Of a DNA stretch of 64,000 nucleotides, positions 41,401 to 47,180 are shown one piece after another; the first letter of the stretch is position 1; each line of letters starts with the position of its first letter. The notes beneath the pieces are model-generated. The model did not search any database and had not been told where the DNA came from. It saw only the letters and a program-made list of their open reading frames with translations. The translations under genes were made by a program, and so were the position numbers. The DNA is from Pantoea allii (lineage in GTDB: Bacteria > Pseudomonadota > Gammaproteobacteria > Enterobacterales > Enterobacteriaceae), in contig NZ_NTMH01000011.1 of the NCBI RefSeq assembly GCF_002307475.1, positions 248,001-312,000 on the forward strand. The letters are read 5' to 3'.

Positions 41401-44400
41401 TTGCTGTTAACCGTGAGAGCAAGATCCGCTGTCGTGGTATTTCCTGCTGCATCGCTGACGGCAACCGTGTAGGTGGCACTGCCATCCGCCAGGGACGACA
41501 GAACGGTAGCTGGCACCGTCAGCCGCCATGTTCCATCTGCCTGAACGGTACCGCTAAACACATCGCTACCCACGGTCAGTGTCACCACCTGCCCGGCCTC
41601 GACGTTCGTCGTGGTACCCGACAGTTCCTGATTAACCTGGCGTTCCGCCCCATCAATCAGATTGTCACCGGCAAAAGCATTCAGCGTGAGTGTGGGTAAT
41701 GAAGCCGCATCTGCCTTGACCGTCAGGTTGCTGGTATCGGTCGTGACATTGCCCGCCGGATCGGTGGCGGTAATGGTTAAAGGATAATTGCCGTTGGTCA
41801 GCCCATTGAACGCAGCAGGCGGTACTTCCAGCGTCCAGCTACCGTCTGGATTGGCGGTGGTGCTGACCGTTGTGCCGTTAATATTCGCCACGATAATGGC
41901 ATTGCCTTCGCTGTTACCGCTCAAGACCAGTGGCTGTTGAAGTTCAGCAGCATTGAGAACGCCATCACCAGACGGCGTAGCCACCGTCAGCGCTGGCGGT
42001 AAGGTATCTACTGTGACATTGCCGGACGCATTGCTGGTGTTACCGGCAATGTCGGTAACGGTCACTGTATAAGGCACCGTTCCCTGGGGTAAGGCGGTGA
42101 GCACGCCAGAAGGAATATTGACCTGCCAGTTACCGGCGTTATCGACGATACCGGTGTAGTTGACGCCATTAAGACTGACGACAACACGCTGCCCTTCTCC
42201 GGTTACACCACTGTTGCCGGTGATAAAACCGCCCGCTGCCGCTTCACTGGCATTCAGTACGCCATCAACAAAGGCATCACCCGGTGTGGCAACCGGCACG
42301 TCCGTCGCCACGACATTAATATCTGAGGTACTGGTCGCCAGCGTATTGCCGTCAGCGTCAGTGATGGTGGTCGTCACCGGAAGTGCACCGTTGGGTAATC
42401 CCACGAGGCTGCCGGCCGGCAGCGTAACCGTCCAGTTGCCATCCGCACCCACCGTACCGGTGTAGTTCGTGCCGTTAACGTTGACGTTAACAATGCTGCC
42501 CGCCGGAATATTGCTGGTGCTGCCGCTAAGCACCACCTCGCTTGCCACGTCATCGGCATTGAGATAGTTGTTGTTGCCTGCAGGAGCCAGAGCAACGCTG
42601 CTTCCCGTTGCGTCAACCACAAAGTTAAGCTCAGTGCTGGTCGTGTTACCTGCGGCATTCACCACGGTGACGGTCAGGGCCTGATTACCCTCATTCAGGG
42701 TTGCCAGTGCGGCTGGCGGTATACTGATGCTCCAGTTTCCGCTTGCCTCAACGGTGCCGCTGTAAGTGACACCGTTAATGGTTACGGTGACTTGCTGGCC
42801 GGCCTCTACGTTAGTCGATGTGCCGGTAAGGGTTTGAGGGAGTTTTTGCTCTGACCCATCCAGCACACCGTTGCCAGCAAAAGTCCCGCTGTCAACGCTC
42901 AGCGTGGGTTGCACTTCTGGTGCTGTGGCGACATTCAGCTCGCTGGTGTAGGTCGTCTGGCTGCCATTCGCGTTGGTGATGGTCACGGTAAAAGGATTAT
43001 TACCCGAAGGCAACGCAGCCAGATCGGACTGATCGATGCGTAACGACCAGCGCCCATTAGTCGTGACAAACGTGCGATAGAACCGGCCATTGAGTGACAT
43101 GGTGACCTGATCGCCATTCTGACCGGTACCGCTCAATACCAGCGGTTGCGTCAAATCGCTTACGCTGAGCGTATTATCGCCGCCCACGGGGTCCACGCCC
43201 AATGAGGGTGGCAGCGTATCAATAGTTACGGTGCTGGTCTGGGTAACCACGTTTCCGGCCTGATCGATTGCGCTAACGATCAGTGAATTGTTACCCTGGG
43301 GCAGCACAGCAAGATCGCCCGCGGGTAGCGTCACGCTCCAGCTGCCGTCGCTGTTAACCGGAACATCGTAGGTTTTGCCACCCAACTGAACCTGGACCTG
43401 TTGCCCGGCACCGGTAATCCCGGTACTGCCGCTCAGCACCTGATCGCTGGCGGTGTCCAGGTTGTTAATCACCCCATCGCTCACCGATCCGGCATCCAGG
43501 GTAATGGCTGGCAGGGTCGTAGCCTGCAACGTAACGTCTGCAGTATCGGATAACAGATTACCGTTGGCGTCTACCGTACTGACGGTGATCTGCTTCAGCC
43601 CATCGCTTACCCCGTTAAACGCGGTTGACGGAATGGTGACGGACCAGAGACCATTCGCATCTACCGTTCCGTTGTAATTAACGCCATTAAAATTGACCGC
43701 AACCTGCTGCCCTGGCGAACCACCCGCGATCGACCCTTTTACGGTTAATCCTTGTCCTGCTTCAAGGGCATTGAGGAAGCCATCACCGCCCAGTGGCTGC
43801 GATATGGTCAATGTACCAGGCGTACCCGTTGCCGGTTCGACGGTAATGGATTCATTATTGGTTGCACTGGCGCCTGCACTATTGCTGACGCTGACGTCAA
43901 TGGTGGTGGAACCGGCTGCCAGCGCCCCGAGCGCTGCGGATGGCACCGTTACGCTCCAGTTGCCGTCTGGCCCGACAGTGGTGTTGTACGTCTGCCCGCC
44001 CAGCGTTACGGTGACGGTCCGCCCCGCCTCGACGTTGGTGGTGGTGCCCGATACCAGCTGATCGCTGGCCTTCTCGGCGTTATCCAGTACGTTGTCACCG
44101 GCGAAGTTGTCTACCGTGATGGTCGGTGGGCCCGGTGGTGTAACCGGGGCATCCACCGTAACGACCTGCTCTGCGCTGGCGGTAGTGCCTGCCGCATTGC
44201 TGACGGTGACGTTAAGCGTGGTGGTGCCTGCCGCCAGCGCGGTCAGCGCCGCCGACGGCACCGTCACGCTCCAGCTGCCGTCTGGCCCGACGGTGGTGGT
44301 GTACGTCTGCCCGCCCAGCGTCACGGTAACGGTCTGGCCCGCCTCGACGTTGGTGGTGGTGCCCGACACCGGCTGATTGCTGGCCTTCTCGGTATTATCA

Positions 44401-45314
44401 AGAACGTTGTCACCGGCAAACGGATCAACGGTCAGCGTCGGTGCGCCCGGCGTGGTAACCGGAGCATCCACCGTCACAACCTGCTCTGCACTGGCGGTAG
44501 TGCCCGCCGCATTGCTGACGGTGACGTTAAGCGTGGTGGTGCCCGCCGCCAGCGCGGTCAGCGCCGCCGACGGCACCGTCACGCTCCAGCTGCCGTCTGG
44601 CCCGACGGTGGTGGTGTACGTCTGCCCGCCCAGCGTTACGGTGACGGTCTGCCCCGCCTCGACGTTGGTGGTGGTGCCCGACACCGGCTGATCGCTGGCC
44701 TTCTCGGTATTGTTCAGTACGTTGTCACCGGCAAACGGATTAACGCTAAGGGAAGGTGTATTGGGTGTGCCTGGCGTTCCCGGTGTACCTGGAGTTCCTG
44801 GCGTAGCCGCGTTGTCTTCTCCGCCACCACCACCACCGCCACGGCGGGTGCCGAGTGCAGCGCCCGCAAGACCCAGCAAGCCGACACCACTCGCCGTCAT
44901 CAGGCCGGTGGAAATATTGCTGTTATCTGCCAGCAGAAGCGGCTCCACGCTATCCAGCGACTCATAGCTGGGCGTCACGGTTGTCGTGGCTAAATCGGTT
45001 GCACCAGCCGTGGTGGGAAAGAGCGCATGATCGGGCGGGTTCACGCCATCGTCAAAGACAAGTTCACTGTGATCGCCTGCGGCATCATCCAGGAAGAATT
45101 TTTTGTAGCGAACAGAACTTCCGTCACGCATCTGGACGATTAAATCGTCGCCCTGACGCTGGTATTGTACGACGGCCTCACGTGTCCCGTTGATGCGTAC
45201 AACGCTGGGTTCACTGAGCGTAATCGTTTGTGTTATGCCGCCGTTGACCTGAGACGTGAGCGTACCATTTGCACGAGAAATGATATCGACGCGACTTTGA
45301 GTGAGTTCTGCCAT
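32451..45314 (-). CDS. bapA: Giant BapA-type biofilm adhesin with Ig-like repeats
   Basis: The predicted protein is 4287 aa, secreted by the type I system encoded downstream. The N-terminal BapA prefix-like domain (about residues 1-130) is followed by a hydrophobic Gly-rich segment, seven glycines (near 160-170) and a GTP-repeat linker. Then come 38 Ig-like repeats of about 90-105 residues, counted by hand from the recurring pattern GDN.(L/I)N..E....LSG, a central GxW, and DAAGN. The last repeat is divergent. An Ala/Thr-rich linker precedes a C-terminal RTX-type region with GADTVTVSDL and GGAGTDTLVL, and an uncleaved export signal. The protein has no cysteine and very little lysine, usual for such adhesins. 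AAGG precedes ATG 45314. It mediates cell-cell or surface adhesion in relatives; ligand unknown. Confidence 0.93.
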   Translation of the reverse strand: MAELTQSRVDIISRANGTLTSQVNGGITQTITLSEPSVVRINGTREAVVQYQRQGDDLIVQMRDGSSVRYKKFFLDDAAGDHSELVFDDGVNPPDHALFPTTAGATDLATTTVTPSYESLDSVEPLLLADNSNISTGLMTASGVGLLGLAGAALGTRRGGGGGGGEDNAATPGTPGTPGTPGTPNTPSLSVNPFAGDNVLNNTEKASDQPVSGTTTNVEAGQTVTVTLGGQTYTTTVGPDGSWSVTVPSAALTALAAGTTTLNVTVSNAAGTTASAEQVVTVDAPVTTPGAPTLTVDPFAGDNVLDNTEKASNQPVSGTTTNVEAGQTVTVTLGGQTYTTTVGPDGSWSVTVPSAALTALAAGTTTLNVTVSNAAGTTASAEQVVTVDAPVTPPGPPTITVDNFAGDNVLDNAEKASDQLVSGTTTNVEAGRTVTVTLGGQTYNTTVGPDGNWSVTVPSAALGALAAGSTTIDVSVSNSAGASATNNESITVEPATGTPGTLTISQPLGGDGFLNALEAGQGLTVKGSIAGGSPGQQVAVNFNGVNYNGTVDANGLWSVTIPSTAFNGVSDGLKQITVSTVDANGNLLSDTADVTLQATTLPAITLDAGSVSDGVINNLDTASDQVLSGSTGITGAGQQVQVQLGGKTYDVPVNSDGSWSVTLPAGDLAVLPQGNNSLIVSAIDQAGNVVTQTSTVTIDTLPPSLGVDPVGGDNTLSVSDLTQPLVLSGTGQNGDQVTMSLNGRFYRTFVTTNGRWSLRIDQSDLAALPSGNNPFTVTITNANGSQTTYTSELNVATAPEVQPTLSVDSGTFAGNGVLDGSEQKLPQTLTGTSTNVEAGQQVTVTINGVTYSGTVEASGNWSISIPPAALATLNEGNQALTVTVVNAAGNTTSTELNFVVDATGSSVALAPAGNNNYLNADDVASEVVLSGSTSNIPAGSIVNVNVNGTNYTGTVGADGNWTVTLPAGSLVGLPNGALPVTTTITDADGNTLATSTSDINVVATDVPVATPGDAFVDGVLNASEAAAGGFITGNSGVTGEGQRVVVSLNGVNYTGIVDNAGNWQVNIPSGVLTALPQGTVPYTVTVTDIAGNTSNASGNVTVDTLPPALTVATPSGDGVLNAAELQQPLVLSGNSEGNAIIVANINGTTVSTTANPDGSWTLEVPPAAFNGLTNGNYPLTITATDPAGNVTTDTSNLTVKADAASLPTLTLNAFAGDNLIDGAERQVNQELSGTTTNVEAGQVVTLTVGSDVFSGTVQADGTWRLTVPATVLSSLADGSATYTVAVSDAAGNTTTADLALTVNSNASGVALDTISGDNFLNASEAGEPLIITGTTVNVAPDSTVTLQFNNVTYNAVVSAGGTWSVIIPAAALASLADGPATLTVTATDTTGAALSSSGTLNVAINNLPNPVVITAFGDGTLNAADISSTQQLSGTTGVSGVGQTVSVSLGGNVYNGTVDGNGNWRVSIPADALTTLNEGSANYRVTVTDAAGNSREVDGNVNVDLTPPNLTLDPVAGDNIVDASESTAPIVLSGSSDAGEGQVVTITLNNQVWNTTVDANGNWSFTLPAGALADVAAGSYTLAVTVSDAAGNSFTETRDITVATGTLAISINTPFADDYISQVEAASEQTLTGTTGLTGAGQIVTITLGGNDYAATVDAQGNWTVTLSSAVLQALPEGANTVVVNVSDATGSNSGSLSTSVTVDFTPPELSLNPVTGDNQINALEIQQNIPITGTASLADAGQTVTVTLQGETYQTLVLSDGTWRLEIPASVMQGLPDGTYQLDITLTDAAGNQTALTQTLTRVADSAALPVLTVDAISDDNYVNRVEAAAELTISGGSTNLTAGQVVTVSLNGQNYTGEVQNDGRWTITVPQADVSALPDGQLSVVVSATDAAGNPTSSNVTLNVIASDAAQPTLSVDVVANDDIINAIEAGSDLDVSGGSTHLAQGTVVTVTLNGVGYTGSVDASGNWTVSVPSSALSGLPSGSQQTFVITADDVAGNTALTNHNVSVDTTLPVLSDINLSAGASLNQAESLQDLTVNGNSDPGAQITVVLNQITYTTLADGNGAWSLAIPAADLQQLNDGRQTFTITATDVNGNITTNNSTTLDVAFRTLPELTLDTPFGDGLVSQADAAGELTLSGNATNLPEGTPITVTIGDQTFNTAVGTNGAWTLTLAPGALDVLPDGATQVVVTANDAAGNPAEVSAGVEILVTTLADPTITPTLFGDNIINTSEAASVQLITGTAPFGDGQTVSVSVDGTPLNVTIDANGNWSASLPPDVIAGLADGTHTISVTTTDRAGNTSATATQDFITATAPIALPTINTPFGDGRINAVEAQTDGTLSGNLNIDNAASVTVTVNGTAYAATINGDGTWSLGLPSTLLQSLPDGNWPVTLTVTDTNGNTASINSNIVVAIQTLPDVSLNLPFGDGALNASEAAQNQTLTGSTGISGDGQTVTVILSGFNNDQPLSATVQPDGSWSLVLTPDQMAQIPNGSHVITVTATDIAGNTDSTTLNVVTAVTVPVPTFADLQFGGDNVLNISEAAAGVTLTGTTGSTGANQAVSISVDLNGTRYPGTVDANGNWSVTIPPNALNAIGTGPHSVTVNVVDATGNPATAQFTFNADLTPPAPSVDPLPRDGYVNAADVTSGISLTGSTGEAGDGQQVVVTIGTTTFNAQIAADGSWTLPLSNAQLEAFTDGTYPVSITVTDPAGNSTTLSESLVIDTTAPSITGVTFAGDNALDYAESIQSQVLTGVAEGAETGTQLTVSYNGTVLGTAVVGANGAWSLTLTPEQMSTFTQPTTTLTLAVSDLAGNPVTQDLTLQVDLTPPPGPLVTLGTVSGDNIISTVDQQAGGVVVSGTSQNLGDSGVVTVVINGVEYSTTIDANGNWTTATLPVSDFGSTDGPVTITVNATDGTDTVSTSGTVQIDLTAPTLTINSFAGDDVVNASESSTRQTISGTADTSETGRTVTVTLNGKTYTGIVQSDGTWSTSVPASDMQALANGETTITAQLTDAAGNTGTASRNIDVDTTAPLIEIDSFLGDNLVNAADLAVGQVLTGSATGAEEGQTISLYVGDGAPIATGVIGANGVWSIDLTPEVLSSLNDGALVFGVRVNDQAGNQTDATITVNKVVNAALTLVVDSVFGDGTLSAIDTTVAQTITGTATSAGVGATVAVTLGGTTLTSTVGQDGKWAIVVPPSVLGLLSDGELAVNVTLTDAAGNTRSVGETVTAIVDAVPVVGNLTGLFGGDNLLNIAEAAVNQQIGGVIENAAVGSRVTVILGTHTYNTTVQAGGNWSVTLPSSDLTSLLDGNLTLGVTVTDAVGNVASNSATIGIFTQTPTINLTSLFGDGVLNLVDIATSQTISGVVNNVAAGSLVTLNVGNSQVTATVGSNGAFTATVTPDILGTLAQGNLTVSATVTDPAGNTASTSAGIRVDTLAPTLTISPLFGDGLLNAADALLGQTIGGVVSGAEAGSRVVVTVGGQQIVTATDASGNYSVALTPRLLQGLTDGTLTVGVSVTDSAGNTANSSASAIVGINNLPKVTLNPLFGDGVLNIAESLITQTVSGTATGVAAGSTVRLAIGSTTLTAVVNSDGTFSATVSPAILSTLLSGNFTVGASVTDAVGNTTSTSAGVQLALTQPSLTVNTVFGDGILSAADLASNQTISGTSNLSAGATVSATLNGITYSTKVISGGSWTISVPKTDLTGISDGVKAVAVTGTDVNGNTVTGSGSLSVISNTAPALTITSLFGDNALNVADVKTTQTISGTATNAEGSVVQVTIGNQTFTTTVSSNGNWSIPVAASSLAAIADGLYTISASVINGVGNTGNASAPLGVASRTTPTAGINSYFGGDGYLNITEANVAETISGTSSNAVGGQVSVNVAGNIFTTTIGSNGTWTISVPSATLKGIADGSHSVAITVTDVGGNSTTTTSSFTALSHNQPLVGADPVLSVVSSLVNGLTVQGGSLNAAQGTKVSVTLLLANGNNGPTINTTTDALGRYSANFSPSLLSVGGLLLSLNTLAKITITDVAGNSYTTTNTLLAGAVLPVATTSATESVALFSVVDDSAASSLDTHHNTQSTEQATPTVHVASTLTTEADVAAPVSAAEENTAVAAAAVAETAVDQTPAEESYSIGGVVITLADGTTSEGATVNGSSGADTVTVSDLHFNHIDGGAGTDTLVLNGEHLTLDLTDLGLKVENIEVLDLGQSGTNSVKLDLNEALNITDKQSDDLMIKGADGSLVTLVNSLGGTWEISGERMVNGQSYEVYHNSALTNDNTLGDVLVQHNLQVHVV
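43779..44730 (-). repeat. Three tandem 312-315-bp repeats in the 5' part of bapA
   Basis: The conserved decamer GTTGTCACCG recurs at 44721, 44406 and 44091 (spacing exactly 315 bp), with a variant at 43779 (312 bp). The two units between 44091 and 44720 are almost identical at DNA level, including synonymous positions; the third is diverged. They encode repeats 1-3. A separate short repeat of 9-bp Gly-Thr-Pro codons (about 44760-44810) and a GGN run (about 44820-44845) lie just upstream in the gene. Confidence 0.9.
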
Positions 45315-46007
45315 CTTGACCTTGCTCCACCAGAATATCTAATTAGCTGAAATGTAAAACCATAAAAATAAGTTATGATTTCACATTGACGTTTTTTCAT
45401 GCTGTGTATCAGAAAACGTTTCAGTCTGGTGTGGGCAGTGCGAGAAAAAGACACAGAAAACCGACCATGTCCTAAGCATTTACTTTATTTTTTAAAATTC
45501 TTGTTAACCGATGTTCATAAACAGCAACACCATGCAATCAATAGTTAACTTATCGCGTTTAAAAATCAATCATAAGATGCAGTTTTATTTATGAATTAAT
45601 CAAAATAACATTAGCCATATTTGTGATTAATCAGCAGAGCACAGGGTGGGAAAGATGATCTCCCATGTCAAAACATTGCTAAATGTTTCCAGTAAATAGC
45701 AAAAGTGACGGAAAAGACTCTCTTTTTTGGGTTCTTTGCTTTCTGCCAGATACTCAAATTCAGCTAAGCTATTCACCTTGCGAATTTGTGATGAAGATCG
45801 TCCTGGAAAGGGAGCTGTTTTGGGTTTATTCGCGGGCTTTGCCAGGAAAGTTCTGGAAAACACATCCATCAGGATAAAAGTCGGTACACTGGCTTTTCTC
45901 ATGACCTGTTACAGCAGGCCGGTTAACCTGTTAAACCTGTGTTCTCACAGCGTTTTACAGGAAATTGATGCTACACTTTTCTGCTTTGCTACTGATGAAT
46001 TAGAGCC
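45315..46007. other. Intergenic region upstream of bapA and the MFS gene
   Basis: This 693-bp region separates divergent genes. 45340-45620 is strongly AT-rich and should hold the bapA promoter. Two GTTAAC hexamers (45503-45508, 45544-45549) and a GGTTAACC palindrome (45921-45928) are visible. Short ORFs on both strands between 45627 and 46011 overlap each other, lack ribosome sites and match nothing I recognise, so I do not call a gene. Confidence 0.5.
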
Positions 46008-47162
46008 ATGACAGCACTGGATGCCGCAAAATCAAGCCAATCTGACAGCCGCCTGAGCGGGGGCACCCGTACTATTTTTTTGATCAACGGATTGGGGATG
46101 TCTGCCTGGGCTCCGTTGGTGCCCTATGCACGCGATCGATTGCACTTAGATGGCGCCTCATTGGGTGCGCTTTTGCTGTGTCTGGGAATTGGCTCACTCC
46201 TTGCCATGCCGGTGACCGGCACCTTAGTGGCGCGCTTTGGCTGCCGCAGAGTGATCGTCTGTTCGACGTTAGTGGTGTTATTCATGATGCCGCTGCTCGC
46301 CACAGTGCAAACACATTTGTTAATGGCAGCAACATTGATGCTGTTTGGTGCCGGACTGGGCATGCTGGACGTCGCCATGAACTATCAGGCGGTAGAAGTG
46401 GAAAAAGCATCCGGCAGACCGATGATGTCGGGCTTCCATGCTTTTTTTAGCCTGGGCGGTATTCTGGGTGCCGGTGCGGTTAGCCTGCTGTTAAGCCTGA
46501 CGTTTACCCCGTTAATAGCCGTGTTAATCATTATGGCCGTGATGGGGGTACTGTTGCTCTGGCGTCTGCCAACCTATATGAATCAGCGCTTACATCAGCC
46601 CGATCAGTCGTGGCTGGTGATTCCGCGTGGACGCGTCGCCTTTCTGGGCATGCTGTGTTTTATTCTGTTTTTAGCGGAAGGAGCCGTGCTCGACTGGGGC
46701 GCACTTCTGCTGTTACAAAACCCCTCAATGACAACGGCGCATGCCGGGCTGGGCTATGCCCTGTTTTCCGTCGCCATGACGATTGGACGTTTTAGCGGCG
46801 ATAAAATCATTCACCGCGTTGGCCGCTACCCGGTCATGTTGATGGGCGCGCTGGCGGCGGCTTCAGGCATGACCTTAGCCGTGCTCCTGCCCTGGCCAGA
46901 AGCCTCACTGCTGGCTTTCTTACTGGTGGGTTTTGGTTTATCGAACACCGTGCCCATGTTATTTAATTCGGCAGGTAATCAGCATGATATGCCGGCGAAC
47001 CTGGCGATTTCTGCCATGACAACGTTGGGATATGCAGGTATTCTTTCTGGTCCGGCGTTGATCGGGTTCATTTCTCAATGGATTAGCCTTAGCGGTGCAT
47101 TTTTGCTTATTGCACTGTTATTGTTAGCTGTGGCTGTCAGTGCGCGCAACGTTGCGCGATAA
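46008..47162 (+). CDS. MFS transporter (YbjJ-like)
   Basis: The predicted protein is 384 aa with 12 predicted transmembrane helices. It begins FLINGLGMSAWAPLVPYARDRL and has GTLVARFGCRRVI in loop 2-3, resembling E. coli YbjJ, an MFS protein of uncertain substrate. The ribosome site before ATG 46008 (TAGAGCC) is weak. Only 18 bp separate it from rcsD, so rcsD may be partly read from its promoter. In E. coli no such gene lies between micF and rcsD. Substrate cannot be inferred. Confidence 0.8.
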   Translation: MTALDAAKSSQSDSRLSGGTRTIFLINGLGMSAWAPLVPYARDRLHLDGASLGALLLCLGIGSLLAMPVTGTLVARFGCRRVIVCSTLVVLFMMPLLATVQTHLLMAATLMLFGAGLGMLDVAMNYQAVEVEKASGRPMMSGFHAFFSLGGILGAGAVSLLLSLTFTPLIAVLIIMAVMGVLLLWRLPTYMNQRLHQPDQSWLVIPRGRVAFLGMLCFILFLAEGAVLDWGALLLLQNPSMTTAHAGLGYALFSVAMTIGRFSGDKIIHRVGRYPVMLMGALAAASGMTLAVLLPWPEASLLAFLLVGFGLSNTVPMLFNSAGNQHDMPANLAISAMTTLGYAGILSGPALIGFISQWISLSGAFLLIALLLLAVAVSARNVAR

Positions 47163-47180
47163 TTCAGGTATCTGAGCGCT

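Noticed and set aside
43752..44993. 413-codon plus-strand ORF opposite bapA
   Set aside because: It is a shadow of the repeat-rich, codon-biased adhesin gene; many similar long antisense frames run along 33-45 kb and none has a ribosome site or family resemblance.
32451..45314. Periodic repeats suggestive of a CRISPR or satellite array
   Set aside because: Repeat units are about 270-315 bp, in frame, and encode Ig-like domains; there are no short repeats with unique spacers.
45627..46011. Overlapping ORFs of 64-94 codons on both strands before the MFS gene
   Set aside because: They lack ribosome sites and recognisable motifs, and they overlap each other.
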